Below the pieces are notes generated by a model. That model saw nothing but the letters and a program-made list of their open reading frames with translations, ran no database searches and was not told the DNA's origin. This document shows, piece by piece, positions 30,284-38,478 of a DNA stretch of 64,000 bases (position 1 is the stretch's first letter; each line of letters begins with the position of its first letter). The translations under genes and the position numbers were made by a program. Origin of the DNA: JBMNFI01 sp050949225 (GTDB lineage: Bacteria; Bacillota; Dehalobacteriia; UBA4068); the NCBI GenBank assembly GCA_050949225.1, contig JBMNFI010000001.1, forward strand, positions 620,001 through 684,000. Reading direction: 5' to 3'.

Positions 30284-31060
30284 CTACCTCTTTTTAAATT
30301 TATCATAAGCCAGCTTTAAACCATCTAGAGCCAACAACACATCATAAGATTCTATGGTCTTACTATATTCAAAAATCATTCCTGCCAGACCGCCTGTGGC
30401 AATCACCCTGGTGTTTGATCCTAGCTCCTGTTTAAGATGCTCTACTACCCCATCGACTTGACTGGCATAGCCAATAAAAAAACCTATTTGCAAACATTCT
30501 GCTGTATTTTTACCGATAATATTTTGGGGTGGCACAATCGGAACCCTTGACAACAGTGCCGCCCTTTGAAATAAAGCCTCCTGTGATATTTCAATACCGG
30601 GGGTAATAGCTCCCCCCAAATACTCTCCCTTTTGGGAGATGCAGTCAAAAGTAGTGGCCGTACCAAAATCCACCACAATTAGAGGACTATCTCCTCCATA
30701 CTTAGTATAGGCGGCCAAAGCATCAACAATTCGATCAGCACCCATTTCCTGTGGATTATCCATTAAAATAGGCATGCTTAACTTCAACTCATTATCAATG
30801 ACTAAAGCCTCTGTTCCCAAGTAAGAGCGCGCCAAAACTTGCCAGCATCTGGTGATTTCCGGCACTACCGAAGCAATGGCAATCGCATCAATATCGCTGA
30901 CCTTCAAGCCCTCAATCTCTAATAAAGTGTTCAAGAGGATGATATATTCATCCTCCGTTTTCTCACCATCACTGGTCAAGCGCCAATGACGAACAAAACG
31001 ATCCTCATTATAAATACCCATGGTGATATGGGTATTACCACAATCTATGGCTAACAGCAT
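30284..31060 (-). CDS. coaX: Type III pantothenate kinase
   Basis: 258 residues. Catalyses the first step of coenzyme A synthesis. ASKHA-fold motifs: PHOSPHATE-1 region DCGNTHITMGIY at residues 6-17, the GADRIVDALAAY substrate motif near 103, and DFGTATTFDCIS near 127-138 plus GAITPGIEIS. The type III enzyme is not feedback-inhibited by CoA and needs a monovalent cation (family knowledge). It pairs with dusB in an operon, and is separated from the upstream PFOR gene by a hairpin. Confidence 0.96.
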   Translation of the reverse strand: MLLAIDCGNTHITMGIYNEDRFVRHWRLTSDGEKTEDEYIILLNTLLEIEGLKVSDIDAIAIASVVPEITRCWQVLARSYLGTEALVIDNELKLSMPILMDNPQEMGADRIVDALAAYTKYGGDSPLIVVDFGTATTFDCISQKGEYLGGAITPGIEISQEALFQRAALLSRVPIVPPQNIIGKNTAECLQIGFFIGYASQVDGVVEHLKQELGSNTRVIATGGLAGMIFEYSKTIESYDVLLALDGLKLAYDKFKKR

Positions 31061-31134
31061 TTGTCTATCCTCCTATATTACCAGTATATCTCTAACCATT
31101 AATTATATATTTTCTCTTTTTTTTTAGCAAACAT

Positions 31135-31172
31135 CAAACACCCGGATTAAGTTCCGGGTGTTTGGTTTTTTT
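31135..31172. terminator. Hairpin between PFOR and coaX
   Basis: CAAACACCCGG and CCGGGTGTTTG form an 11-bp stem with an 8-base loop, 25 bases after the PFOR stop. The best T run (T7) is on the plus-strand side. On the minus strand, the direction that needs it, the tail is only moderately T-rich. Confidence 0.65.
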
Positions 31173-31196
31173 GACTATATCACAGTTATTTAACTG

Positions 31197-34100
31197 TTAT
31201 TGCAGTCTTTTATAACTTTCATAACGTTTTTTGGCCTCTTTTTCTGTCTTTTCAAACAGTTCTTCGGCCGATTCCGGAAATTGTCTAGCCAAGGAAGAAT
31301 AACGAACCTCGGAAGATATAAAGTCACGGAAAGATTTACTTGGTTCTTTAGATTCCAAAATAAACGGATTTTTACCCTGGTCTTCTAAATCAGGATTATA
31401 GCGATAAAGATGCCAATAACCCGCATCGACAGCCTCTTTCATTTGTGACATCGCATTGCTCATGCCGCCTTTAATACCATGGTTAACACAAGTACAGTAA
31501 GCGATAATCAAAGATGGCCCTTCATATGCTTCAGCTTCTTTAATAACCTCAAGAGCTTGCTTCATATCCGCACCCATAGCGATTTGTGCCACATAAACAT
31601 AGCCGTAAGACATAGCCATCAAGCCTAAATCTTTTTTCTTGATTTTCTTACCGCTTGCAGCAAATTTTGCCACAGCAGCAGTAGGGGTAGCCTTGGAACT
31701 TTGCCCACCGGTGTTTGAATAAACCTCGGTATCATATACGAAAAGATTAATATCTTCTCCACTGGCCAAAACATGATCCAGTCCGCCAAAACCAATATCA
31801 TAGGCCCAACCATCACCACCAAAAGCCCAGAAACATTTTTTCACCAGATGGTCTTTTCTTTCATAAATTTCCTGAGCTATCGGATCAGAGGACTTTTCTA
31901 AAAGCGGCAACAGTTCAGCCGTCGCAGCTTTGCTTGGCTCACCAAAACGAAAAACATCCAGCCATTTTTGATAAGGTTCGGCCAGTTCCCCGGCAGTTCC
32001 ATCGGCAATAGATTGACGCATTAAGTCAGCAATTCTTTTACGAATGGCATTGGCCCCCAAAAACAAACCATAACCAAATTCAGCATTATCCTCAAACAAA
32101 CTATTGGCCCAGGCAGGACCGTGGCCTTTACTGTTAGCCGTAAACGGAATTGCCGGCACAGCACCGCCCCAAATAGAAGAGCAGCCGGTCGCATTAGCAA
32201 TAACCATTCTCTCGCCGAATAACTGAGTAACTAATTTAGCATAAGCTGTTTCAGCACAACCGGCACAAGAACCGGAAAATTCCAAAAACGGCGTTTTAAA
32301 TTGACTGTTTTTAACATTGTTAGGAGCAAGCTCATCACCACGATTGGGTAGCGCAACCAAATATTCCCAATTATCAGCCTGAGCGGCAGTTTGACCTTCA
32401 ATATGTCTTAAATGTAACGCTTTTTCTTTGGCCGGACAAGTTGTCACACAAACACCGCAGCCCTGACAATCCAAAGGTGATACTTGAATTTTATATTTAT
32501 ATCCTTTCAGCTCTTTACCGATAGCATCCAAAACCGGTAATTCCTTAGGGGCTGCCGCAGCCTCATCATCAGTCAAAAGAAAAGGACGAATGCTGGCATG
32601 CGGACAAACAAAGGAACATTGATTACATTGAATGCAGTTTTCCGGAATCCATTCCGGAACAAATGCGGCTACACCACGTTTTTCATGCTTGCTCCCGGAC
32701 AATGGGAAGGTGCCGTCCTCGACCCCTTTAAAAGCACTGACCGGCAGTTGATCACCTTTATTAGCATTCATTAAAGTAAAGGTTTCATCCATGAATTTAT
32801 CGTCGGTTTTCACACAAACAGCATCGTCTTTAACATCAGCCCATTCGGCAGGAATATCAACCTTAACAAGCTGTGTAAGACCTGCCTGTACTGCATCTTG
32901 GTTCATTTGTACAATTTTAGGACCTTTTCTGCCATAGGTTTTGACGATTGATTCATTTAAAGATTTCTCTGCCATATCCATCGGAATGACCTTGGCAAGC
33001 TTAAAAAATGCCGCCTGCATAATCATATTAGTACGCTTGCCCAAACCCAAGTTTTTAGCAATATCAACAGCATTAATAATATAAAAATTAATATTATTTT
33101 TAGCCATATAATAACGCATAGATGTCGGAATTTTATCGGCCAATTGATCCTTATCCCAAACACAGTTCAAAAGGAAGATGCCATCCTTTTTGAGTCCTGC
33201 CAATAAATCATATTTTTGTAAATAGGACTGATTAGAGCAGGAAATAAAGTTAGCAGAGTTAATTAAATAAGGAGCTTTAATTTCATGATCACCAAAACGC
33301 AGGTGAGAAACAGTTAAGCCACCGGATTTTTTAGAATCGTAAGCAAAATAAGCCTGCGCATACATATCCGTATTTTGACCAATAATATCAATAGCCTGCT
33401 TGTTTGCACCTACAGTGCCATCGGATCCCAAACCCCAGAATTTACATTGGATCGTACCCGGCTGCAACAAGTCAATCTCGGATTTCCTCTCTAAAGAAGT
33501 ATGGCAAACATCATCAATGATACTAATCGTAAAGTTATCTTTAGGAGCATCCTGAGCTAAATTATCAAATACTGCAATCAAATCGGCAGGAACGGTATCC
33601 TTATTACCCAAACCATAACGCCCACGATAAATTTCCGGTGCATTTTCCTGATCGTAAAAAGCACTGACTACATCTAAATAGAGTGGCTCACCGGGAGAAC
33701 CGGGTGTTTTCACTCTGTCCAAAACAGCTAATTTTTTAATGCTTTTTGGCAAAGCCTTCAAGAAATAATCAATAGCGAATGGGCGATACAAAATGACCTG
33801 TAACAAGCCAACTTTCTCACCTTTATCAGTCAAATAATCAACAGTTTGTTTAGCAGTATCACAAACAGACCCCATAGCAATAATAACTCTTTCAGCCTCA
33901 GGATCACCGTAATAGTTAAATAAATTATATTCTCTACCTGTTAAAGCACTAATTTTAGCTAAATATTTTTCCACCACGGCAGGAGTAGCCTCAAAGAATG
34001 GGGAACAGGCTTCCCTGGCTTGGAAGAAAATATCCGGGTTTTGGTTAGTGCCACGCAGCACCGGATGTTCAGGATTTAGCGAATTGTCACGGAAGGCCTT

Positions 34101-34700
34101 TAGGGCATCTCTGTTTAAAAGCTTTGCAAAATCATCATAGTCAATAACTTCAATTTTTTGCTGCTCATGAGAAGTCCGAAAACCATCAAAGAAATGCAAA
34201 AAAGGAACTCTTGATTCAATAGCCGCCAAATGTGCCACACCGCCAATATCCATCACTTCTTGGACATTAGATGAAGCCAACATGGCAAAACCTGTGTGGT
34301 TACAGGCCATCACGTCACTGTGATCACCAAAAATACTCAAAGCATGTGTTGCCAAAGATCTGGCGGAAACATGCAGCACGCCCGGCAAAAGCTCTCCGGC
34401 CATTTTATACATATTGGGAATCATCAGTAACAATCCTTGGGACGCAGTATAAGAAGTTGTCAGAGCACCTGATGCCAAGGAACCATGCATAGATCCGGAT
34501 GCACCGGCCTCCGATTGCATTTCTACAACTCTTACGGGTTGTCCAAAAATATTTTTCACACCTTGAGCGGACCATTCATCAACATTTTCCGCCATATCAG
34601 AAGACGGAGTAATAGGATAGATAGATGCAACTTCTGTAAAAGCATAGGATACATAAGCTGCAGCTTTATTACCATCCATAGTTTTCATTTTTTTCACCAA
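31197..34700 (-). CDS. nifJ: Pyruvate:ferredoxin (flavodoxin) oxidoreductase
   Basis: 1167 residues, single-chain form. Oxidatively decarboxylates pyruvate to acetyl-CoA and reduces ferredoxin, or runs in reverse. Domain order: pyrimidine-binding domain (YPITPSSDMAE near residue 27), gamma domain, two ferredoxin clusters (CIQCNQCSFVCPH near 690 and CQGCGVCVTTCPAK near 745), a Cys motif CAGC near 815, and the PP domain with NATGCSSIWGG and GDGWAYDIG. All 4Fe-4S cysteines are intact. The start is TTG at 34700 (AAGGGGG 7 bases ahead); GTG 34697 or ATG 34688 are alternatives. It is monocistronic with a leader hairpin, a central enzyme of anaerobic energy metabolism. Confidence 0.97.
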   Translation of the reverse strand: MVKKMKTMDGNKAAAYVSYAFTEVASIYPITPSSDMAENVDEWSAQGVKNIFGQPVRVVEMQSEAGASGSMHGSLASGALTTSYTASQGLLLMIPNMYKMAGELLPGVLHVSARSLATHALSIFGDHSDVMACNHTGFAMLASSNVQEVMDIGGVAHLAAIESRVPFLHFFDGFRTSHEQQKIEVIDYDDFAKLLNRDALKAFRDNSLNPEHPVLRGTNQNPDIFFQAREACSPFFEATPAVVEKYLAKISALTGREYNLFNYYGDPEAERVIIAMGSVCDTAKQTVDYLTDKGEKVGLLQVILYRPFAIDYFLKALPKSIKKLAVLDRVKTPGSPGEPLYLDVVSAFYDQENAPEIYRGRYGLGNKDTVPADLIAVFDNLAQDAPKDNFTISIIDDVCHTSLERKSEIDLLQPGTIQCKFWGLGSDGTVGANKQAIDIIGQNTDMYAQAYFAYDSKKSGGLTVSHLRFGDHEIKAPYLINSANFISCSNQSYLQKYDLLAGLKKDGIFLLNCVWDKDQLADKIPTSMRYYMAKNNINFYIINAVDIAKNLGLGKRTNMIMQAAFFKLAKVIPMDMAEKSLNESIVKTYGRKGPKIVQMNQDAVQAGLTQLVKVDIPAEWADVKDDAVCVKTDDKFMDETFTLMNANKGDQLPVSAFKGVEDGTFPLSGSKHEKRGVAAFVPEWIPENCIQCNQCSFVCPHASIRPFLLTDDEAAAAPKELPVLDAIGKELKGYKYKIQVSPLDCQGCGVCVTTCPAKEKALHLRHIEGQTAAQADNWEYLVALPNRGDELAPNNVKNSQFKTPFLEFSGSCAGCAETAYAKLVTQLFGERMVIANATGCSSIWGGAVPAIPFTANSKGHGPAWANSLFEDNAEFGYGLFLGANAIRKRIADLMRQSIADGTAGELAEPYQKWLDVFRFGEPSKAATAELLPLLEKSSDPIAQEIYERKDHLVKKCFWAFGGDGWAYDIGFGGLDHVLASGEDINLFVYDTEVYSNTGGQSSKATPTAAVAKFAASGKKIKKKDLGLMAMSYGYVYVAQIAMGADMKQALEVIKEAEAYEGPSLIIAYCTCVNHGIKGGMSNAMSQMKEAVDAGYWHLYRYNPDLEDQGKNPFILESKEPSKSFRDFISSEVRYSSLARQFPESAEELFEKTEKEAKKRYESYKRLQ

Positions 34701-34777
34701 TGCAATACCCCCTTGAGTTTTCTTAAAAAATTTCTATACTGAGTAACTTCACCTACATTTACCTTATATAAGATCAA

Positions 34778-34808
34778 AAATACCATTTGGCTTGTCCAGA
34801 TGGTATTT
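34778..34808 (-). promoter_or_regulatory. Terminator-like hairpin at the very 5' end of the PFOR transcript (possible attenuator)
   Basis: AAATACCATCTGG pairs with CCAAATGGTATTT (13 bp, one G-U) with a 5-base loop, followed on the minus strand by a T-rich tail. It begins about 6 bases after the -10 box of the only good promoter, so the hairpin would form as soon as transcription begins. It could alternatively be the bofA terminator. Confidence 0.5.
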
Positions 34809-34813
34809 CCCCC

Positions 34814-34842
34814 ATTATAGTTATTTTACACAAATTACACAA
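34814..34842 (-). promoter_or_regulatory. Sigma-A promoter for PFOR
   Basis: Minus strand: TTGTGT, 17 bases, TATAAT. The spacer and -35 include two TTGTGTAA-like words (TTGTGTAATTTGTGTAA) that resemble half-sites for a redox regulator such as Rex. That part is speculative. Confidence 0.6.
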
Positions 34843-34942
34843 AAAAGCAACATTTTTTATTAGTTTTTTACTTATCATTTTTACAGCAGCCTCTGTAGGT
34901 GGACTTAGTCAAATGTCAGAATTTTCAGATTCATGAATTAAC

Positions 34943-35209
34943 TTATAAACAATAATGCAGCCCCGCTAAAGCTGCTACTCCAGGAAAGCCTAATACAGCC
35001 GAAACGGCTAGAGTAAAAGCATTAAAAGGTAAAGCGATTAAGCCACCGGCAAAATAATTAACCACAAGTATCGCGGCAAAACCACAAGCACAGTTCAGAG
35101 CCAGCCTGCCTGCCACACGCCAAAATCCTTGTGGCAAAAAGGACAAAGCAAACAAAAAACCCAGTCCCCCGGCGGCCAATAGGATTGTTTTCCATAAATC
35201 AGTCATCAT
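34943..35209 (-). CDS. bofA: Pro-sigma-K processing inhibitor BofA
   Basis: 88 residues with two or three membrane helices and the family's C-terminal signature LPFNAFTLAVSAVLGFPGVAAL. In Bacillus, BofA sits in the outer forespore membrane with SpoIVFA and holds the protease SpoIVFB inactive until engulfment is complete. It is placed directly downstream of recR, the conserved recR-bofA order of Firmicutes. RBS GAAAGGGGC precedes tandem ATGs; 35209 is used. A sigma-E-like promoter lies just upstream, consistent with mother-cell expression. Together with the sigma-K-like promoter at 14.06 kb, it supports a working sigma-K cascade. Confidence 0.9.
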   Translation of the reverse strand: MMTDLWKTILLAAGGLGFLFALSFLPQGFWRVAGRLALNCACGFAAILVVNYFAGGLIALPFNAFTLAVSAVLGFPGVAALAGLHYCL

Positions 35210-35235
35210 TTTCAGCCCCTTTCTGATCTCTTAAA

Positions 35236-35263
35236 ATTATATGTTAAGATCGGGGCAGCATGA
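35236..35263 (-). promoter_or_regulatory. Possible sigma-E promoter for bofA
   Basis: Minus strand: TCATGCT at the -35 position, 13 bases, then CATATAAT, close to the sigma-E -10 CATACAAT. The -35 match is only partial. The predicted start falls about 18 bases before the bofA ribosome binding site. Confidence 0.35.
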
Positions 35264-35342
35264 CTATTCGGCTAAAATAAAATTCAGCCCATCTTTTATC
35301 TTATCGGCTAAAACTTATTAAACTCGTGCATGAATTAATCTT

Positions 35343-35945
35343 TTATAAAGATTTTCTGCCGGAAAAAGCCTGAGCCAAGGTAGCCTCATCAGCATACTCC
35401 AAATCACCGCCGACAGGTACACCATGAGCTAAACGTGAAACGGGAATCCCCAAGCTCTTTATCAACTTAGCCAAATAAAGAGCAGTAGCTTCGCCCTCCA
35501 CATTGGCATTGGTGGCCATCACCACCTCTTTAATCTTGTTATCTTGCAAACGGGTCAATAGCGACTCAATATTCAGCTGATCCGGGCCCACTCCATCCAT
35601 AGGGGAAATAGCCCCCTGCAAAACATGATAATAGCCATAAAAACTGTGACTGCGCTCCATGGGCAAGATGTCCTTGGCTCGTTCTACCACACACAACAAT
35701 TCCTGGTCACGCGAAGGGTCACGACAAATAGTGCAAAGGTCCTCATCAGATAAGTTTCCACAACGAATGCATTCCCCTATACGGCGTCTGGCATTTACAA
35801 TGGATTTAGCTAAATCTATGGCCTTTTCCTCTTCTGCATAAAGAAGATGAAAAGCTAATCTTTGGGCCGATTTGGGGCCAATTCCGGGCAGCTTAGACAG
35901 CTGTTTTATTAAATTATTTAGTGAATCCGGGAAATAATATTGCAT
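35343..35945 (-). CDS. recR: Recombination mediator protein RecR
   Basis: 200 residues. Works with RecO/RecF to load RecA on gapped DNA. A helix-hairpin-helix (LPGIGPKSAQRLAFHLL) near residue 18 is followed by a C4 zinc finger (CIRCGNLSDEDLCTIC near 58-73) and the Toprim domain (LLCVVERAKDI near 83, TNANVEGEATALYL near 145). Length is normal. It is third in the conserved dnaX-ybaB-recR order, starting 14 bases after ybaB. Confidence 0.97.
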   Translation of the reverse strand: MQYYFPDSLNNLIKQLSKLPGIGPKSAQRLAFHLLYAEEEKAIDLAKSIVNARRRIGECIRCGNLSDEDLCTICRDPSRDQELLCVVERAKDILPMERSHSFYGYYHVLQGAISPMDGVGPDQLNIESLLTRLQDNKIKEVVMATNANVEGEATALYLAKLIKSLGIPVSRLAHGVPVGGDLEYADEATLAQAFSGRKSL

Positions 35946-35959
35946 CTTTAATCCTTATC

Positions 35960-36277
35960 TTAAAACATGCCGCCGGGCAAGCCTAAACCACCCGTAACTT
36001 TTTGCATTTCTTCAGCGGCTCTGGATTGCGCATTTTCCAAAGCATCCTTAACAGCAGCCAAAATTAAATCCTCCAACATTTCCGGATCATCAGGATCAAT
36101 AACTTCCGGATTAATAGTAATGGCTAAAATCTCTTGACCGGCACTGGCCTCTACCAAAACCATTCCCCCACCGGCAGAACCTTCCACTACAATATCTTTT
36201 AATTCTTCCTGCACCTTTGCTACATCTGCTTGCATTTTTTGAGCCTGCTTCATCAATTTTTGCATGTTAAAACCCAT
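35960..36277 (-). CDS. ybaB: YbaB/EbfC family nucleoid-associated protein
   Basis: 105 residues. A dimeric DNA-binding protein found between dnaX and recR in most bacteria. The N-terminal coiled helix (MQKLMKQAQKMQADVAKVQEEL) and the sheet with VEGSAGGGMVLVEASAGQEI match the family. The C-terminal tail ends in Gly-rich GGLGLPGGMF. RBS AAAAAGGGAGG precedes the ATG. Its precise role is still unsettled (nucleoid binding, gene regulation). Confidence 0.95.
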   Translation of the reverse strand: MGFNMQKLMKQAQKMQADVAKVQEELKDIVVEGSAGGGMVLVEASAGQEILAITINPEVIDPDDPEMLEDLILAAVKDALENAQSRAAEEMQKVTGGLGLPGGMF

Positions 36278-36317
36278 ACTTTTTCCTCCCTTTTTTTAAA
36301 TGATTTATTTAAATAAC

Positions 36318-37883
36318 TTATTGTTTAAACAGTGTGTTTTGAGCATCTTCTGTTGTTAATTCCTGCTTTGACTCGGGCGGCAAATCTTTTAAACAACCCT
36401 TAATTACCAAGGGGTAACCATACACAGCTTTTAGTTGTTTTTCAACCTCTTGACGATGCACGGCTTTTTTACAAATAGTATCCATATGAATTTTACATAA
36501 TTCCGGAAAATAAAGCACCAAGGCATGATTTTCGATCTTCCCGGGTCTACCTTTTTCTAAAAAAACATACGTACCTATACTGCTTTTCTTGACCGCCGTC
36601 AAAAGCTCCGGCCACTTTTCAACAATAGTTGCGATATCTAGTGTATTCTTGGCTGTCGTCTTTTGCTCCTCAAGATTTACCGACTCCGTATTTACAATCT
36701 CAGCAGCCATTGTTTTATCGACAAACTGCTCAGGCGACGGCGACTTTGCCGTAAGAGGCTTGGTTTCGACAGGGGCCTTTTCTTTCGCGGTTGTTTTCTT
36801 CTGAGGAGAAACTGTTGTTGCGGTCAATTCTTGACAATTACAAGCCTTTAACAGACCCAGTTCAAAACTGATACGCGGCTGCAAAGAATATCTTAAGCGG
36901 CCATCAGTCTCACCCAAAGCCTGTATCGCCCGCAATAAAACATTAGCATCAATTTCTGCAGCCCATTCAGGCAGCTGTTCCTTTTTATCAGATAGCCTGG
37001 CAAGAAGAACACTTTGCAGTTGATCCAAAAGATCAAATAAAAATTGTCTTAGATCGCGACCGGAATCGAGCAGCTGATCCATAAGGTTAAAAACTGTAAC
37101 CAAATCACCCACACAAAGACTTTCAGCCATCCGGTCAACAAATTCGCTATCTACCGATCCTAAAACTGTCGCAATCACCTGTTCGTCAATACCATCAGGT
37201 GCAAAGTTAGCACATTGATCCAGTAAATTAATGGCATCACGCATGCCCCCATCAGATTTTTTAGCTATTAATCTCAAAGCCTTTTGGTCAATAGTAATCT
37301 GTTCTTTTTTTGCAATCAAAGCCAGACGATTCATAATATCATCCACATTAATGCGCCGAAAATCAAAACGTTGGCAACGGGATAATACCGTTAAGGGTAT
37401 TTTATGCGGCTCGGTTGTCGCTAAAATAAACAACACATGACTTGGCGGCTCTTCCAAGGTTTTTAAAAGAGCATTGAATGCTTCACTGGTCAACATATGG
37501 ACTTCATCGATAATATATACTTTATATTTTTCTTGAGCAGGTGCATACATCACGCGTTCGCGCAAATCTCTGATTTCATCAATGCCACGGTTAGAAGCAG
37601 CATCAATTTCCATAATATCCATTCCTTCAGACGCCAACAAACGCTTACAAGCCGCACAAACACCACAGGGCTCTCCCTCTTGCGGGTTCAGGCAGTTAAC
37701 GGCTCTGGCCAAGATTTTAGCGGTAGAAGTCTTACCCGTACCACGTGGTCCACAAAAAAGATAGGCATGTACAAAACTGCCCTGACTTATCGCATTTTTT
37801 AAAGTACAGCTAATATGATCCTGTCCGGAAAGGTCTGAAAAAAGTTGTGGGCGAAAACGCCGATATAAAGCCGTATATACCAT
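36318..37883 (-). CDS. dnaX: DNA polymerase III subunit gamma/tau
   Basis: 521 residues. Clamp-loader ATPase. Walker A GPRGTGKTSTAK near residue 45, a four-Cys zinc module (CLNPQEGEPCGVCAAC near 64-79), DEVHML Walker B near 126 and the SRC motif (LSRCQRFDF near 167). Domain III follows, then a variable Pro/Lys-rich linker around residues 360-415 and a tau-type C-terminal segment. It is the first gene of dnaX-ybaB-recR, divergent from the SRP RNA gene. An A-rich slippery stretch near codon 187 is too far upstream to be the usual gamma frameshift site. Confidence 0.96.
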   Translation of the reverse strand: MVYTALYRRFRPQLFSDLSGQDHISCTLKNAISQGSFVHAYLFCGPRGTGKTSTAKILARAVNCLNPQEGEPCGVCAACKRLLASEGMDIMEIDAASNRGIDEIRDLRERVMYAPAQEKYKVYIIDEVHMLTSEAFNALLKTLEEPPSHVLFILATTEPHKIPLTVLSRCQRFDFRRINVDDIMNRLALIAKKEQITIDQKALRLIAKKSDGGMRDAINLLDQCANFAPDGIDEQVIATVLGSVDSEFVDRMAESLCVGDLVTVFNLMDQLLDSGRDLRQFLFDLLDQLQSVLLARLSDKKEQLPEWAAEIDANVLLRAIQALGETDGRLRYSLQPRISFELGLLKACNCQELTATTVSPQKKTTAKEKAPVETKPLTAKSPSPEQFVDKTMAAEIVNTESVNLEEQKTTAKNTLDIATIVEKWPELLTAVKKSSIGTYVFLEKGRPGKIENHALVLYFPELCKIHMDTICKKAVHRQEVEKQLKAVYGYPLVIKGCLKDLPPESKQELTTEDAQNTLFKQ

Positions 37884-38010
37884 AATTTCTCCTAAAATTT
37901 TTTACAACATATTAAAAATTTTATACTCTAATAAATAGTTTCTCCTTTAAAAAGGTTTTTCCTTCTCCTATTATATGAAGAAGAAAAAGAGTTGTCTTTT
38001 AAAATAACGG

Positions 38011-38039
38011 TTGTAACTTAAAACCTTTTCTGTTAGAAT
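38011..38039 (+). promoter_or_regulatory. Promoter of the SRP RNA gene
   Basis: TTGTAA, 17 bases, TAGAAT, with the RNA start 31 bases beyond the -10 box; a short 5' precursor is likely. Confidence 0.6.
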
Positions 38040-38069
38040 AGTATGGTAGGTAAGCAAGATAACAAGTTT

Positions 38070-38340
38070 GCCGTGCTAGACGGGGCTTTAGCGGCGCCTT
38101 GTAGCCTCCAATCCGCTACAGGAGGGTTGATGCTTTTTTTGAGGGTATGTCTTGTGGGGTCTGCCTTTGGCAAGCAGTGATGATAATTGGGTCCCGTGCG
38201 ACGAACTGACGTGAAACCCGTCAGGTCCGGAAGGAAGCAGCGGTAAGCGTATTTTGTTTCGGGTGCCGCGGGAGTGCCTGGTTGGAGCCGGCTATCAAAG
38301 TTACGCCCGGAAGATTTTATTCGAAAAAAAGGTGCACGGC
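38070..38340 (+). ncRNA. ffs: Signal recognition particle RNA, long (Bacillus) type
   Basis: About 271 nt. The 5' GCCGTGC pairs with the 3' GCACGGC. The Alu-domain segment (GGCGCC, then CAATCCGC) is present, and helix 8 carries the universal GTCAGGTCCGGAAGGAAGCA. The length marks the 6S-like SRP RNA with an Alu domain, found in spore-forming Firmicutes. It binds Ffh for co-translational targeting. It lies divergently from dnaX, whereas these genes are often co-oriented in relatives. Confidence 0.95.
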
Positions 38341-38358
38341 GATATTTTTATAAATAAC

Positions 38359-38405
38359 AAATAACAGCTTATAATATCCACCTTATCAGCTGTTATTTTA
38401 TTTTA
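38359..38405 (+). terminator. Terminator of the SRP RNA gene
   Basis: AAATAACAGCT and AGCTGTTATTT form the outer stem, with additional inner pairing, followed by TTATTTTA. Confidence 0.75.
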
Positions 38406-38478
38406 GGGCTATCATTTTATCCCGCTTATTGTACATAAACTATATATACTATTGTCAAGTTTCTAGGAGGATTTTTAA

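Noticed and set aside
37290..37320. A-rich slippery run in dnaX (A7 followed by G, near codon 187)
   Set aside because: Too far upstream of the linker to give a gamma subunit; likely just a Lys-Lys pair.
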